A stretch of DNA of 64,000 nt from positions 224,627 to 288,626 of the forward strand of contig JAJVIK010000010.1 in the NCBI GenBank assembly GCA_022072055.1, written 5' to 3'. This document shows, one piece after another, positions 25,538 to 35,041 of the stretch. The position numbers and the translations under genes are program-made. The stretch is from a bacterium. GTDB lineage: Bacteria; Hinthialibacterota; Hinthialibacteria; OLB16. The notes below the pieces were generated by a model. It worked only from the letters and a program-made list of their open reading frames with translations, did no database searches and was not told where the DNA came from. Numbering within the stretch: the stretch's first letter is position 1; every line of letters starts with the position of its first letter.

Positions 25538-27643
25538 ATGCTGGAGGCGCTATTACGTCCCAAGAGCATCGCGATCATCGGGGCATCCCGGACCCCGGGA
25601 AAGGTGGGCCACGCGGTCCTGGCCAACCTGATTCAGGGCGGATTTGCCGGAAAACTGATTCCGGTCAATCCGACCACGGACGAGATCCGGGGGCGGACGT
25701 GTTACCACAATCTCGCCGCCGCGGAGACCCCCATCGACCTTGGGATCGTGGTGGTTCCGCCCAAGGCGGTGGTTGAGGCAATCTCCAGCTGCGCGCATGC
25801 CGGAGCCAAGGCCATCATCCTGATCACGGCAGGATTCAAGGAAGTCGGAGAAGCCGGGGCGAAGCTGGAGGAGGAGGTTGCGCGCCTTTGCCGGAGCCAC
25901 GGAATCCGTCTCCTCGGCCCCAACTGCCTCGGACTGATCAACACCGAGAACCACATGAACGCCTCGTTCGCCACCCAGATGCCAGCCCCCGGGGGAATCT
26001 CCGTGGTTTCTCAGTCCGGGGCGCTTTGCACCGCGATCCTGGATTGGTCAGCCGGGCGGGGGGTGGGTCTGGCCAAGCTGGTCAGCATTGGAAACAAGGC
26101 CGACCTGAACGAAGTCGATCTGCTTTCGGCGTTGGCCGAGGATGATCAAACCAAGGTGATCGCCTGCTACTTGGAGAGCATCACGGCGGGCGACCAGTTC
26201 ATTAAGGTCGCCGAATCGGTCACCTCCATCAAACCGGTGGTGGTCCTTAAGGCGGGAACCACGGCGGCGGGTGGGAAGGCCGCCTCCTCTCACACGGGAA
26301 GCCTGGCGGGAGCGGATATAGCCTACGGCGCGGCATTTCGCAGGGCGGGGGTCATCCGCGCGGAAAACTTCGAGTCGCTGTTTGACATCGCGACCGCGCT
26401 CTCGATGCAACCGCTTCCCAAGGGACGTCGCGTGGCCATCATCACCAACGCGGGCGGACCGGGGATCATGGCTGCGGACGCCGTGGAGAACGTGGGACTG
26501 GAAGTGAAGCCCCTCGCCGAGTCCACCTCCACGGCGCTGAAGCAGCGACTCCCGGCGGCGGCGAGCGTGGGCAATCCGATTGATGTTCTGGGTGACGCCG
26601 ATCCGGAACGATATGCCACGGCGCTGGACGCCGCGCTTTCGGATGAAACGGTGGAGGCCGTGGTGGTGATCCTGACTCCACAGGCGATGTCTCACCCCGA
26701 GGCCACCGCGGAAGCGATAGTCGGCTCGCTTCGCGACGATAAGCCGGTGCTCGCCTCGTTCATGGGGGGCTTGAACGTTCTCCCCGCCCGGGAGGAGCTC
26801 GCGGCCTCGAACCTGCCGGATTACCCCTCCCCCGAACGCGCCGTGGCCGCGCTGCACGCCATGTACGAGTACTCCTTGTGGCGGCGCAGGCCGCCGCGCG
26901 TGGTCACCCGCTTCCCGGTAAACCGGCGGCGCGTGGAACGCATCATCGCCCGCCACCTCCGCTCCGGGAGACGCGAGATTGGGGAAGTCGACGCCAAGGA
27001 TGTGCTTCGCGCCTACGATTTCACGGTCCCCGAGGGACGCATCGCGCGGAGCGCCGAGGAGGCGGTCGCCGTGGCGGACACGGTCGGCTATCCGGTCGCG
27101 ATGAAGATCGTCTCGCCGGATATTGTCCATAAGTCGGATTACGGCGGAGTGCGACTTTCGCTCTCCACGCCCAATGAAGTGCGGGATGCCTATGATTTGA
27201 TGATGCTTCGAATCGGCCGCCGCGCCCCCGAGGCCGAGCTGGTCGGGGTCTATGTCGAGGAGATGTGCCGTCCCGGACGCGAAGTCATCCTGGGTATGCA
27301 CCGCGATCCGCAGTTCGGACCGATGCTCATGTTCGGTCTCGGGGGCATTTTCGTGGAGGTCATGAAAGATGTGAGCTTCTACCTCGCCCCGATCACCCGG
27401 GACGAGGCGCTGCGGATGCTTCAGAGCACGCGCTCGTACGCCCTCTTGCGCGGCGCGCGGGGCGAGGAGGCGGTCGATCTCGAGGCCCTCGCGGGCGGTC
27501 TACAGAGGATCAGTCAGTTGGTGACCGACTTCCCCCAGATCCTCGAAATGGACATCAACCCGTTCATCGTCGGCGCGACCGGCGCTCCCCCGGTGGTGGC
27601 GGACGCCCGCATGAGCCTGTCCCTGGATGAGGAGTCGCAATGA
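25538..27643 (+). CDS. ADP-forming acyl-CoA (acetyl-CoA) synthetase, fused alpha-beta form
   Basis: The 701-residue protein combines a CoA-binding Rossmann domain (SIAIIGASRTPGKVGHAV), a succinyl-CoA-ligase-like domain with the phosphohistidine segment SSHTGSLAGAD (His near 251), and a C-terminal ATP-grasp domain from about 480 (YPVAMKIVSPDIVHKSDYGG). This NDP-forming class makes ATP from an acyl-CoA, or runs in reverse. The Lys-rich mid-region found in some Pat-type acetyltransferase fusions is not followed by a GNAT domain here. The stop overlaps the next gene by 4 bases. Confidence 0.9.
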   Translation: MLEALLRPKSIAIIGASRTPGKVGHAVLANLIQGGFAGKLIPVNPTTDEIRGRTCYHNLAAAETPIDLGIVVVPPKAVVEAISSCAHAGAKAIILITAGFKEVGEAGAKLEEEVARLCRSHGIRLLGPNCLGLINTENHMNASFATQMPAPGGISVVSQSGALCTAILDWSAGRGVGLAKLVSIGNKADLNEVDLLSALAEDDQTKVIACYLESITAGDQFIKVAESVTSIKPVVVLKAGTTAAGGKAASSHTGSLAGADIAYGAAFRRAGVIRAENFESLFDIATALSMQPLPKGRRVAIITNAGGPGIMAADAVENVGLEVKPLAESTSTALKQRLPAAASVGNPIDVLGDADPERYATALDAALSDETVEAVVVILTPQAMSHPEATAEAIVGSLRDDKPVLASFMGGLNVLPAREELAASNLPDYPSPERAVAALHAMYEYSLWRRRPPRVVTRFPVNRRRVERIIARHLRSGRREIGEVDAKDVLRAYDFTVPEGRIARSAEEAVAVADTVGYPVAMKIVSPDIVHKSDYGGVRLSLSTPNEVRDAYDLMMLRIGRRAPEAELVGVYVEEMCRPGREVILGMHRDPQFGPMLMFGLGGIFVEVMKDVSFYLAPITRDEALRMLQSTRSYALLRGARGEEAVDLEALAGGLQRISQLVTDFPQILEMDINPFIVGATGAPPVVADARMSLSLDEESQ

Positions 27644-29520
27644 AAACGACACCGCGCCCCAGCTACAACCCGAACTGGCGGGAGGAATTTGCCGAGCTTG
27701 TGGTCACCGCCGAGGAGGCGGTCAAGCAGATACAGCCCGGTCAGCGAGTGTTCATCGGCACAGGTTGCGCGCAACCGCAGACCCTGGTCCATGCCCTCGC
27801 GGCGCGGTCCAGCTCTCTTGCCGACACGGAGATCGTGCACCTGCTCACCTCGGGCGAGGCCCCTTACGCCGAGCAGGAGCTCGCCGCGCATTTCTCGGTC
27901 AACAGCTTTTTCATCGCCCCCAATGTCCGCGACATCATCCAGCAGGGCCTGGGGGATTACACGCCGATCTTTCTTTCCGACATCCCGCGGCTGTTTCAAT
28001 CCGGGCAGTTGCCGCTGGACGTGGCCCTCATCCAGGTGACTCCGCCGGATGACGGCGGAATGTGCAGCCTGGGGGTCTCGGTGGACATCGTGAAAAGCGC
28101 CGCCGCGAACGCCCGCCTGGTGATCGCGGAGGTGAACCCCCGAATGCCGCGCACGCATGGGGACAGCATCCTCCATGTTTACGACCTGGATTATCTGGTT
28201 CCGGTGGACGCCCCGATCATCGAGGTCCCGACCCCCGAGGTCCATCCGGTGGTGCGCGAGATCGGGGAGCATGTCGCCTCGCTGGTGGAGGACGGCTCCA
28301 CCATCGAAGTGGGGATCGGCGAGATCCCCCAGGCGGTTCTCCAGCATCTCGACCGCAAGAAGGATTTGGGAATCCACACCGAGATGTTCACCGACGCGAT
28401 CATCGACCTGATCGAGGCGGGAGTCATCAACGGGAGCCTCAAGTCGCTGGATCGGGGCAAGGTGGTGGCGAGCTTCGCTCTTGGAACTCGTCGGCTGTAT
28501 GACTATATCGACAACAACCCGATTTTCGCGTTCCATCCCACCGAATATGTGAACGATCCCTTCACCATCGCGCGCCAACACAAGATGGTGGCGATCAATG
28601 TGGCCCTAGAGGCGGACCTGACCGGCCAAGTCTGCGCGGACTCGTTGGGTTCGAGGTTCTATTCGGGAATCGGCGGTCAGCTCGACTTCAATCGTGGGGC
28701 CGCGCGCTCGCTCGGCGGCAAGGCGATCATCGCCATGCCCTCCACCGCCCGGGATGGCGCGGTCTCGCGGATCGTGTGTCATCTCAGCCCCGGGGCGGGG
28801 GTGGTGACCACGCGCGGGGATGTTCACTACGTGGTCACCGAGTATGGGGTGGCGTATCTGCACGGTCGCAATGTTCAGGAGCGCGCCCTTGCGCTGGTCA
28901 GCATCGCCCATCCGAACTTCCGCGAGGAGCTCCTCAAGCAGGCCATCGAGGCCAGGTATGTCCGCGCCGAACTGGCCGATTTCAGCAACCGGATCGTGGT
29001 CGGTCCGAAGGACATCCGAACCACCTTCCTGCTCGACGACGGAACTCTCATCACCATCCGCCCGATTCACCCGACCGACGAACACCGAGTAAAGGACCTG
29101 TTCTACACCCTTTCGCAGGACTCGATCTACACCCGTTTCATGAGTCGGATGAAATGGGTCCCTCGCAAGCAGGTGCGCGAGTTCGTGTATGTCGATCACC
29201 GGACCGAGGTGTCCATCGTGGCCACGATCCCCGAGGCCGATGGCGAGGATATCATCGGGATCGGCGGATACTATCTCGACGCGCACACCAACCGCGCGGA
29301 GGTGGCCTTCGTGGTGGCTGACCGTTGGCAGCACCGCCACATCGGCTCGTTCCTGCTCAAGCACCTTGTCACCATCGCCCGGCGGCACGGAATCGCGGGG
29401 TTCACCGCCGAGGTGCTGGCGGAAAACAAGCCGATGCAGGCGGTGTTCAACAACAGCGGACTCAAGGTGAAGAGCGATCTGCGCCAGGGGGTCTACAGCT
29501 ACGAAATGGAGTTCGAGTGA
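27640..29520 (+). CDS. Acetyl-CoA hydrolase/transferase fused to a GNAT acetyltransferase domain
   Basis: The 626-residue protein has two parts. Residues 1 to about 450 are a class I CoA-transferase/acetyl-CoA hydrolase (PGQRVFIGTGCAQPQ, STIEVGIGEIPQAVL, VTEYGVAYLHGRN). From about 465 to 620 there is a GNAT fold with a plausible acetyl-CoA loop (DRWQHRHIGSFLLKHLV). The first part exchanges CoA between acetyl-CoA and another carboxylate, or hydrolyses it. The GNAT part might sense or use acetyl-CoA to acetylate a protein such as Acs (inference). It is coupled to the preceding synthetase gene. Confidence 0.9.
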   Translation: MKTTPRPSYNPNWREEFAELVVTAEEAVKQIQPGQRVFIGTGCAQPQTLVHALAARSSSLADTEIVHLLTSGEAPYAEQELAAHFSVNSFFIAPNVRDIIQQGLGDYTPIFLSDIPRLFQSGQLPLDVALIQVTPPDDGGMCSLGVSVDIVKSAAANARLVIAEVNPRMPRTHGDSILHVYDLDYLVPVDAPIIEVPTPEVHPVVREIGEHVASLVEDGSTIEVGIGEIPQAVLQHLDRKKDLGIHTEMFTDAIIDLIEAGVINGSLKSLDRGKVVASFALGTRRLYDYIDNNPIFAFHPTEYVNDPFTIARQHKMVAINVALEADLTGQVCADSLGSRFYSGIGGQLDFNRGAARSLGGKAIIAMPSTARDGAVSRIVCHLSPGAGVVTTRGDVHYVVTEYGVAYLHGRNVQERALALVSIAHPNFREELLKQAIEARYVRAELADFSNRIVVGPKDIRTTFLLDDGTLITIRPIHPTDEHRVKDLFYTLSQDSIYTRFMSRMKWVPRKQVREFVYVDHRTEVSIVATIPEADGEDIIGIGGYYLDAHTNRAEVAFVVADRWQHRHIGSFLLKHLVTIARRHGIAGFTAEVLAENKPMQAVFNNSGLKVKSDLRQGVYSYEMEFE

Positions 29521-29532
29521 CGGACCTTTTCC

Positions 29533-31836
29533 ATGAACTCCGCCGTAAGGGTCGCGCGACTGAGGGTATGTCTCCGGGGGGCGGTCCAAGGCGTGGGGTT
29601 TCGCCCGTTTGTGTATCGTTTGGCGAGCGCGCTCTCGCTCGCCGGGTGGGTCCGGAACAACGCGAGCGGGGTGGAGCTGGAGGTGGAGGGGCCCGAGGCG
29701 CGTCTTTCCGAGTTCCTCACGCGCCTTGAGAGGGAAAGACCTCCCCATTCCTTCATTCACGGTCTGGAACCCACGCTGCTTGAAGCGAGCGGGTATTCCG
29801 AGTTTGTCATCCGGGATAGCGAAGGGGGTGAGAAATCCGCCTTTGTTGTCCCGGACATCGCCACCTGCGAGGATTGCCTGCGGGAACTGTTCGACCCGTT
29901 GGACCGCCGGTATCGCTATCCCTTCCTGAATTGCACCCACTGCGGGCCGCGATACAGCATCATTGAGCGACTCCCCTATGACCGACCGAACACGACCATG
30001 CACTCCTTTGAGATGTGCGCGGAGTGCCGCGCGGAATATGAGGATCCTCTGGACCGCCGCTTCCACGCTCAGCCGAACGCCTGCCCCCGATGCGGCCCTC
30101 ATGTGGAATGGTGGGACTCCCGAGGAATCTGTCTCGCCGTCAGGGAGGAGGCGCTCTCCGCCGCGTCAGAGGCCATTCGCCAGGGACGGATTGTGGCGGT
30201 CAAAGGGCTTGGCGGCTTTCATCTCTTCGTTGCGGCGTCGGACGATGAAGCGGTCAAGCGGCTGCGGCTCCGGAAACATCGCGAGGAAAAACCCTTCGCG
30301 CTGTTGTTTCCTACGATGCGGGAAGTGGCCCTTGTGTGCGAGACATCCCCCTTGGAGGAGCGTCTCTTGCGGTCCCCGGAGGCGCCGATTGTCCTGCTGC
30401 GTCGCAAGGTTGACGCTTCCTCAGACAGTCCGAGGGTGTGCGCCGAGGTGGCCCCTCAGAATCCATACCTGGGGGCCTTTCTGCCGTATACCCCGCTTCA
30501 CCATCTGCTCCTCGGCGACCTCGGTTTCCCGGTGGTGGCGACCAGCGGAAATCGGAGCGAGGAGCCGATCCGCACCGAGGAGCACGAGGCGGTGAGACGA
30601 CTGGGGGACATCGCCGATTTCTTCCTGGTCCACAATCGCCCGATCCGACGGCCCGTGGATGATTCCATCGCGCGGGTGCTCGCGGGACGTGAAATGGTGC
30701 TGCGAAGGGCTCGGGGATACGCGCCGCTGCCATTCTCGCTCGCAAACGATGTCGGGGAGGCGGTCGCGGTCGGCGCGCACCTCAAGAACACCGTGGCGGT
30801 GGCGAAAAACGACCAAGTCTTTCTAAGCCAACATATCGGCGACCTGGAGACAGCGGAGACTCACGAAGCGTTTCTGGACACCCTGCACTCGCTTGAAACT
30901 CTCTATGAAGCGCGGCCATCGAGGGTGGTTTGTGATCTTCATCCCGAGTATCTGTCCACACAATACGCCTTGGAGCGCGACTCAACCGCCGTTCGCGTCC
31001 AACACCATTACGCGCACGCGCTGGCATGCCTCGCCGAGAACGAAATCGAGCCTCCGGCCCTCGCGGTGGTCTGGGATGGGACCGGATACGGACCCGATGG
31101 GACTGTGTGGGGGGGCGAGTTCCTCCGAATCGGCGAGAGCGGCTTTGAGCGAGCCGCTCATTTCCGAACCTTCCCCCTTCCCGGAGGGGATCACGCGGTC
31201 CGGGAGCCGAGACGTTCCGCGCTGGGCGTGCTGGCGGAGGTCTTCGGATTGGGGGCGACTCGACGGACCGACCTTCCCTCCGTAGCCGCCTTCTCCCGAT
31301 GGGAAGTCGAGATGCTGACAAGAGCCCTCGAAGCCGGAGTGAATTCCCCGCGAACTTCCTCGGTTGGGCGTCTCTTCGATGCGGTTTCCTCCCTGCTCGG
31401 CCTGTGCCAAGTGAACCGTCACGAGGGCCAGGCGGCGATGGCGCTGGAGTTCGCGGCTTCAAGCCTGGAGGGGGTTGCCCCCTATCCCTTCCGCACCTTG
31501 GAAAGCCCTGGGCGCCCCTTGGTCCTGGATTGGGGAGACTGCATCGCCTCCATCCTCGAAGAGAGGGGCAAGGGGGTGGAGATCGGGCGGATCGCGGCCC
31601 GGTTCCATGTCACGCTCGTGGAGATCATCGGCCGAATCTGCTCGACGCTGGGAGAGACAAGGGCGCTGCTGACCGGGGGCTGTTTTCAGAACCGAATCCT
31701 GCTAGAGGCAAGCGTGGCGCATCTGTCGCGGGGAGGTGTTTCGGTGTTCCGCCATCAGCGGGTTCCTCCCAACGATGGCGGCATTGCCTTGGGGCAACTT
31801 GCCGCCTTACTTCGGGAACCCAACTTGATTCATTGA
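29533..31836 (+). CDS. hypF: Carbamoyltransferase HypF, [NiFe] hydrogenase maturation
   Basis: The 767-residue protein has all four HypF parts: an acylphosphatase domain (RGAVQGVGFRPFVYRLA near 15), a pair of zinc fingers (CEDC with CTHC, and CAEC with CPRC, about 108-190), a YrdC-like domain (200-380) and a Kae1-like carbamoyl-transfer domain (HHYAHALACLAENE near 495, LLTGGCFQNRIL near 715). It uses carbamoyl phosphate and ATP to make the CN ligands of the Ni-Fe site, with HypE. It serves the hydrogenase 10 kb upstream. HypB, C, D and E are not in the window. Its 3' end overlaps rsbW by 7 bases, convergently. Confidence 0.96.
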   Translation: MNSAVRVARLRVCLRGAVQGVGFRPFVYRLASALSLAGWVRNNASGVELEVEGPEARLSEFLTRLERERPPHSFIHGLEPTLLEASGYSEFVIRDSEGGEKSAFVVPDIATCEDCLRELFDPLDRRYRYPFLNCTHCGPRYSIIERLPYDRPNTTMHSFEMCAECRAEYEDPLDRRFHAQPNACPRCGPHVEWWDSRGICLAVREEALSAASEAIRQGRIVAVKGLGGFHLFVAASDDEAVKRLRLRKHREEKPFALLFPTMREVALVCETSPLEERLLRSPEAPIVLLRRKVDASSDSPRVCAEVAPQNPYLGAFLPYTPLHHLLLGDLGFPVVATSGNRSEEPIRTEEHEAVRRLGDIADFFLVHNRPIRRPVDDSIARVLAGREMVLRRARGYAPLPFSLANDVGEAVAVGAHLKNTVAVAKNDQVFLSQHIGDLETAETHEAFLDTLHSLETLYEARPSRVVCDLHPEYLSTQYALERDSTAVRVQHHYAHALACLAENEIEPPALAVVWDGTGYGPDGTVWGGEFLRIGESGFERAAHFRTFPLPGGDHAVREPRRSALGVLAEVFGLGATRRTDLPSVAAFSRWEVEMLTRALEAGVNSPRTSSVGRLFDAVSSLLGLCQVNRHEGQAAMALEFAASSLEGVAPYPFRTLESPGRPLVLDWGDCIASILEERGKGVEIGRIAARFHVTLVEIIGRICSTLGETRALLTGGCFQNRILLEASVAHLSRGGVSVFRHQRVPPNDGGIALGQLAALLREPNLIH

Positions 31837-32276
31837 GACGCCGCCGAGGCAACCGGGAGATGCTTGACCAAGGTGACCACGTTCCGATGGTCAGAAGTCC
31901 GCTGATAGACCACCGAATCCATCACGGTTTTCATGATGTGAAGTCCGAGACCGTGGGTCTTCATCTCCTGGAGATGGTCCTCCAACGCAAAGGGTTGATC
32001 GAAGGTTTGAGCAAACTCCCGCCCTCGGTCCTCGACCACGACCTCGATCCGGCGCTGATCGGAACGGACTCTCACCACAAGCGAATCCTCGGCGCTCCCC
32101 CCATGCCGAATCGCGTTGGCGAGGGCTTCATCGACCGCCAGGACAATCAAATCAGCCTGGTCTTCCGTGAAGCCGAGCTGTCGGGAGAGATCGCGGACAA
32201 ACACCCGGATCGGACCGAGGACCTCGGCGCGAGGGGGAATTCTGAATTCGATGGGGGCGGTGGGATGAGCGGTCAA
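31830..32276 (-). CDS. rsbW: RsbW-type anti-sigma factor / serine kinase
   Basis: This GHKL ATPase-like protein (148 residues from the suggested TTG 32276) has the N-box VDEALANAIRHG near 55 and the G-box HGLGLHIMK near 110. It should bind or phosphorylate the neighbouring STAS protein. An open frame reaches ATG 32345, but that would overlap the STAS gene by 53 bases and add a tail with no homology. The TTG has GGAG 7 bases upstream. It is the last gene of a three-gene operon. Confidence 0.82.
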   Translation of the reverse strand: MTAHPTAPIEFRIPPRAEVLGPIRVFVRDLSRQLGFTEDQADLIVLAVDEALANAIRHGGSAEDSLVVRVRSDQRRIEVVVEDRGREFAQTFDQPFALEDHLQEMKTHGLGLHIMKTVMDSVVYQRTSDHRNVVTLVKHLPVASAASQ

Positions 32277-32292
32277 TGCGAGACTCCGCGCC

Positions 32293-32697
32293 TCAGAAGC
32301 GGTCCTCGGGAGCTTCCTGCTGGCGCTCCTGGTCCCGGTTGGCAAACGCCTGGAGGGCCTCCTCCTCGGAGCTGTAGACCTTCATAAGCCGAGAGAACCC
32401 GAGCAGGTAGAACACCCGTTCGATCTTCTCCGACATGTTCACAATCTTGAGGTCCCCCTCCTTTTCGCGAACCTCGCGGAGGATCCCCATCAGGACCCCC
32501 AGCCCCGCGCTGCTGATGTAGTCGAGGTTCTCGAGGTCGAGCAGGTAGAAATGGTTGCCCTGTCTCAAAAGACTGTCCAGCAACTCCTGGAGCTGCGGGA
32601 AGGTGCTTGAATCGAGGTAGCCGCTGATCCGCACCTTTTGGACGGAAATCGAATCCACCTTCACGGGGATCGTTTCCAGCTCGAATTTCTTCCACAT
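32293..32697 (-). CDS. STAS domain anti-anti-sigma factor
   Basis: The 134-residue STAS protein has the phosphorylatable loop DYISSAGLGVLMG near residue 65. In its dephosphorylated state such a protein sequesters an RsbW kinase. ATG 32697 has GGGAGG 8 bases upstream. It lies between the RsbU-like phosphatase and the RsbW kinase genes, in the order phosphatase, antagonist, kinase. The C-terminal tail of about 20 residues is acidic and Gln-rich. Confidence 0.87.
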   Translation of the reverse strand: MWKKFELETIPVKVDSISVQKVRISGYLDSSTFPQLQELLDSLLRQGNHFYLLDLENLDYISSAGLGVLMGILREVREKEGDLKIVNMSEKIERVFYLLGFSRLMKVYSSEEEALQAFANRDQERQQEAPEDRF

Positions 32698-32727
32698 GGG
32701 GTTTTCCTCCCTGTTCATGGCGGCGTT

Positions 32728-34950
32728 TCAAGGCCTCCCGTTCGGTCTGACTTTCAATATCACTAGTGTAACGTCATCGTGGGGGGGTCTGTCCCCCACA
32801 AAAGCGTCCACCTCCCCCTGGATCCTGTGGACAACCTGCTCCACGGCTTGCCCCTTGGTCTCTCGAATCACCTGTAGGACCCGGTCGAGGGTGAATTCCC
32901 TGAAGTCCTCGTTCATCGCCTCGGTGAGGCCGTCTGTGTAGAAGACCACCAAATCCCCCGAGTCGAGCGGCAAGGTGAATTCTTTCAAAGATTGGCGGAA
33001 TAAGGAACCACGGTCGAGACCCAGCGCCATTCCCTCAGGTTCAAGAAGGATCGGCTGGTCTTCCCCGCCCTTAAGCACAATAGTCGGCTCGTGCCCGGCG
33101 CGAACCAGGGAGAGCGTCTTCTTGGAGATATCGAGGATGGCAAGCGAAAGGGAGATGAAGACATCCCGCTTGAGGTCGTTGTAGATGAAATCGTTGAGGT
33201 TGAGGGTCAGCTCGCGGGCGGAAAGGTCCTTGGACACCAGGGCGCGGAGCGCCGAGCGGATCGCGGCCATGGTCAGGGCCCCCGGAATCCCCTTACCGGC
33301 GACATCCGCGACCACAATCGCCAAACGGTTCGGGTCCATCCACACGAAATCGTAGAAGTCCCCCCCGATCTGCTTGGCGGCGCGGCTGAAGGCTCGGATC
33401 TCGTATTGATCCAGGTCGGGGAACTCGCTTGGGAGCAGCGATTCCTGGACCTTGCGCGCGATCTCGATTTCCCGCTCCAAGCGCTCTTGTTCGTCTATCA
33501 CCTCGTGCATCTTGGCGCTGGTGAGGGCGATGGCGGCCTGGTCGGCGACCGCGTTCAGGAGGGATGCATCCTGCGGATTGAACGGGGCCCAGCCGATTTC
33601 CGATTCCGAGAATTTGTTGATGACCACCAGCAGGCCCATGACCTTTCCGTTCATGGCCAGGGGAACCGCGATGAGCGTGTGAATCCGCAGGAAGTCGGTG
33701 GGCTGTTGGGGAAGATTGCGCTGCCGGGTGGCGTCGGGAAGGTACAGGAGCTTGCCGCTATCCATGAGCTCCTTGAAGAAAGGATAGCTCGCGAGCTCGA
33801 CTGTCTCGCTCAGGAAGAGCTCGTTGATGTACTTGATGCGCGTGGCGAGGTAATCAATCGGGAGCGATTGCAGGGGAGGAAATGGGCCCTCGACCACGCG
33901 CGGCACCAGAAACCGTCCATCCTCGGGTTTCGCGCCCGGCTCCAGTATCGAATCGAGCAGGTAAACCGCCCCGGCCTTGGCGCTGCTCTGGCTCATCGCG
34001 AAATTGAGCGTGAGCCGGAGGATGTAATCCAGGTCCTGCCGGACCCTGCGTTGGGGATTCTCCGGGGTGAGGCGCAGGCTGGGGTCATCCGCCACGCGGA
34101 CAAGGAAGTCGAGCATGACCTTCTTTTCCTCTGCGATGATCTGCGCCGCGCGGTGGGTGGCGGCGAGAAGAACCATGTTCTCTCGGAACAGCAGAAGGAT
34201 CAGGCTGAGAAATGCAAGCGTGAAACAGACATGGTAGAGCGCCGAAAACATCCACTTTTCGGGATCCGAATCGAACGAAAAGGCCACCAGCCAAGCCCCC
34301 ACCACCCCGCTCGCGGTGACCGCCAAGCCGATCACTTTCATCAGCGCGACTGTCTCCCCGGAGAGGCGCAGGACCCACAGGAGAACATACACGAACGCGA
34401 TCAGACACCAAACCTTGAGGAAGAGCACGGGGCGCTGATACACCAGGAGCTGTTCGGGCGAAGTCGGGAACTCGAGCGAAGGGAGGATCAGGTACATCCA
34501 CAAAACCGCCGCGCTCACGACAAGGAAGGAGATCACTCGGTAGAGCAGGAAATCGCGGGTCTGCTCATAGGCCCGGTGCCAATCGGTCCGGTCGCGCTCG
34601 ACCATGTGACGGGTGTACCGGAGTAGCGAGTGGCAGAAGACCAGGACTCCGATCACCTCAAAGGCGGCCCACCAGTGCGGGTAGAACTCGGCCAGACTTC
34701 TTCCCTCGAGGTAGGACACCGCAAGGAGCGTGGAAATCCACAAGAGGAACATCGAGAACAACAAGAGCTCGATGTCTCTTGGATTCGGTATCGAGCGAAT
34801 CTGCTCAAAATTCAGGAGTGGGTGAAGGACCGTGCCCCTGGAAGTCGAGGCGTACTGCTCGGCGTCCCGAACAAACCCGCGGATATGCCAAATGAGCAGT
34901 CCGAGGACGGTGAGAACAACCAGGTTGATGGTCCCAACCGCAAAGAACAA
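32728..34950 (-). CDS. Membrane RsbU-like PP2C phosphatase with GAF domain
   Basis: The 740-residue protein begins with a membrane segment, and about six hydrophobic segments occupy roughly 1-265. A GAF domain follows at about 300-480 (VPLAMNGKVMGLLVVINK), a short coiled linker, and a SpoIIE/PP2C domain. The metal-binding acidic residues are seen in GGDFYDFVWMD, VADVAGKGIPG and FYTDGLTEAMN. It should dephosphorylate the STAS protein encoded next to it in response to a membrane or small-molecule cue. The only available start is TTG 34950, with a close GGAGAGG; start confidence is modest. Confidence 0.87.
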   Translation of the reverse strand: MFFAVGTINLVVLTVLGLLIWHIRGFVRDAEQYASTSRGTVLHPLLNFEQIRSIPNPRDIELLLFSMFLLWISTLLAVSYLEGRSLAEFYPHWWAAFEVIGVLVFCHSLLRYTRHMVERDRTDWHRAYEQTRDFLLYRVISFLVVSAAVLWMYLILPSLEFPTSPEQLLVYQRPVLFLKVWCLIAFVYVLLWVLRLSGETVALMKVIGLAVTASGVVGAWLVAFSFDSDPEKWMFSALYHVCFTLAFLSLILLLFRENMVLLAATHRAAQIIAEEKKVMLDFLVRVADDPSLRLTPENPQRRVRQDLDYILRLTLNFAMSQSSAKAGAVYLLDSILEPGAKPEDGRFLVPRVVEGPFPPLQSLPIDYLATRIKYINELFLSETVELASYPFFKELMDSGKLLYLPDATRQRNLPQQPTDFLRIHTLIAVPLAMNGKVMGLLVVINKFSESEIGWAPFNPQDASLLNAVADQAAIALTSAKMHEVIDEQERLEREIEIARKVQESLLPSEFPDLDQYEIRAFSRAAKQIGGDFYDFVWMDPNRLAIVVADVAGKGIPGALTMAAIRSALRALVSKDLSARELTLNLNDFIYNDLKRDVFISLSLAILDISKKTLSLVRAGHEPTIVLKGGEDQPILLEPEGMALGLDRGSLFRQSLKEFTLPLDSGDLVVFYTDGLTEAMNEDFREFTLDRVLQVIRETKGQAVEQVVHRIQGEVDAFVGDRPPHDDVTLVILKVRPNGRP

Positions 34951-35041
34951 GGCCCTCTCCCGCGCGTTCCAGCCGAATCAATCACCCACCGACAGTTTAG
35001 GTCTACATACTTGGAGGGTCAATTCGACCGAAGCCCTCGGA

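Noticed and set aside
33091-34626. A 511-codon plus-strand frame
   Set aside because: It is opposite the RsbU-like phosphatase, whose metal-binding motifs are clear.
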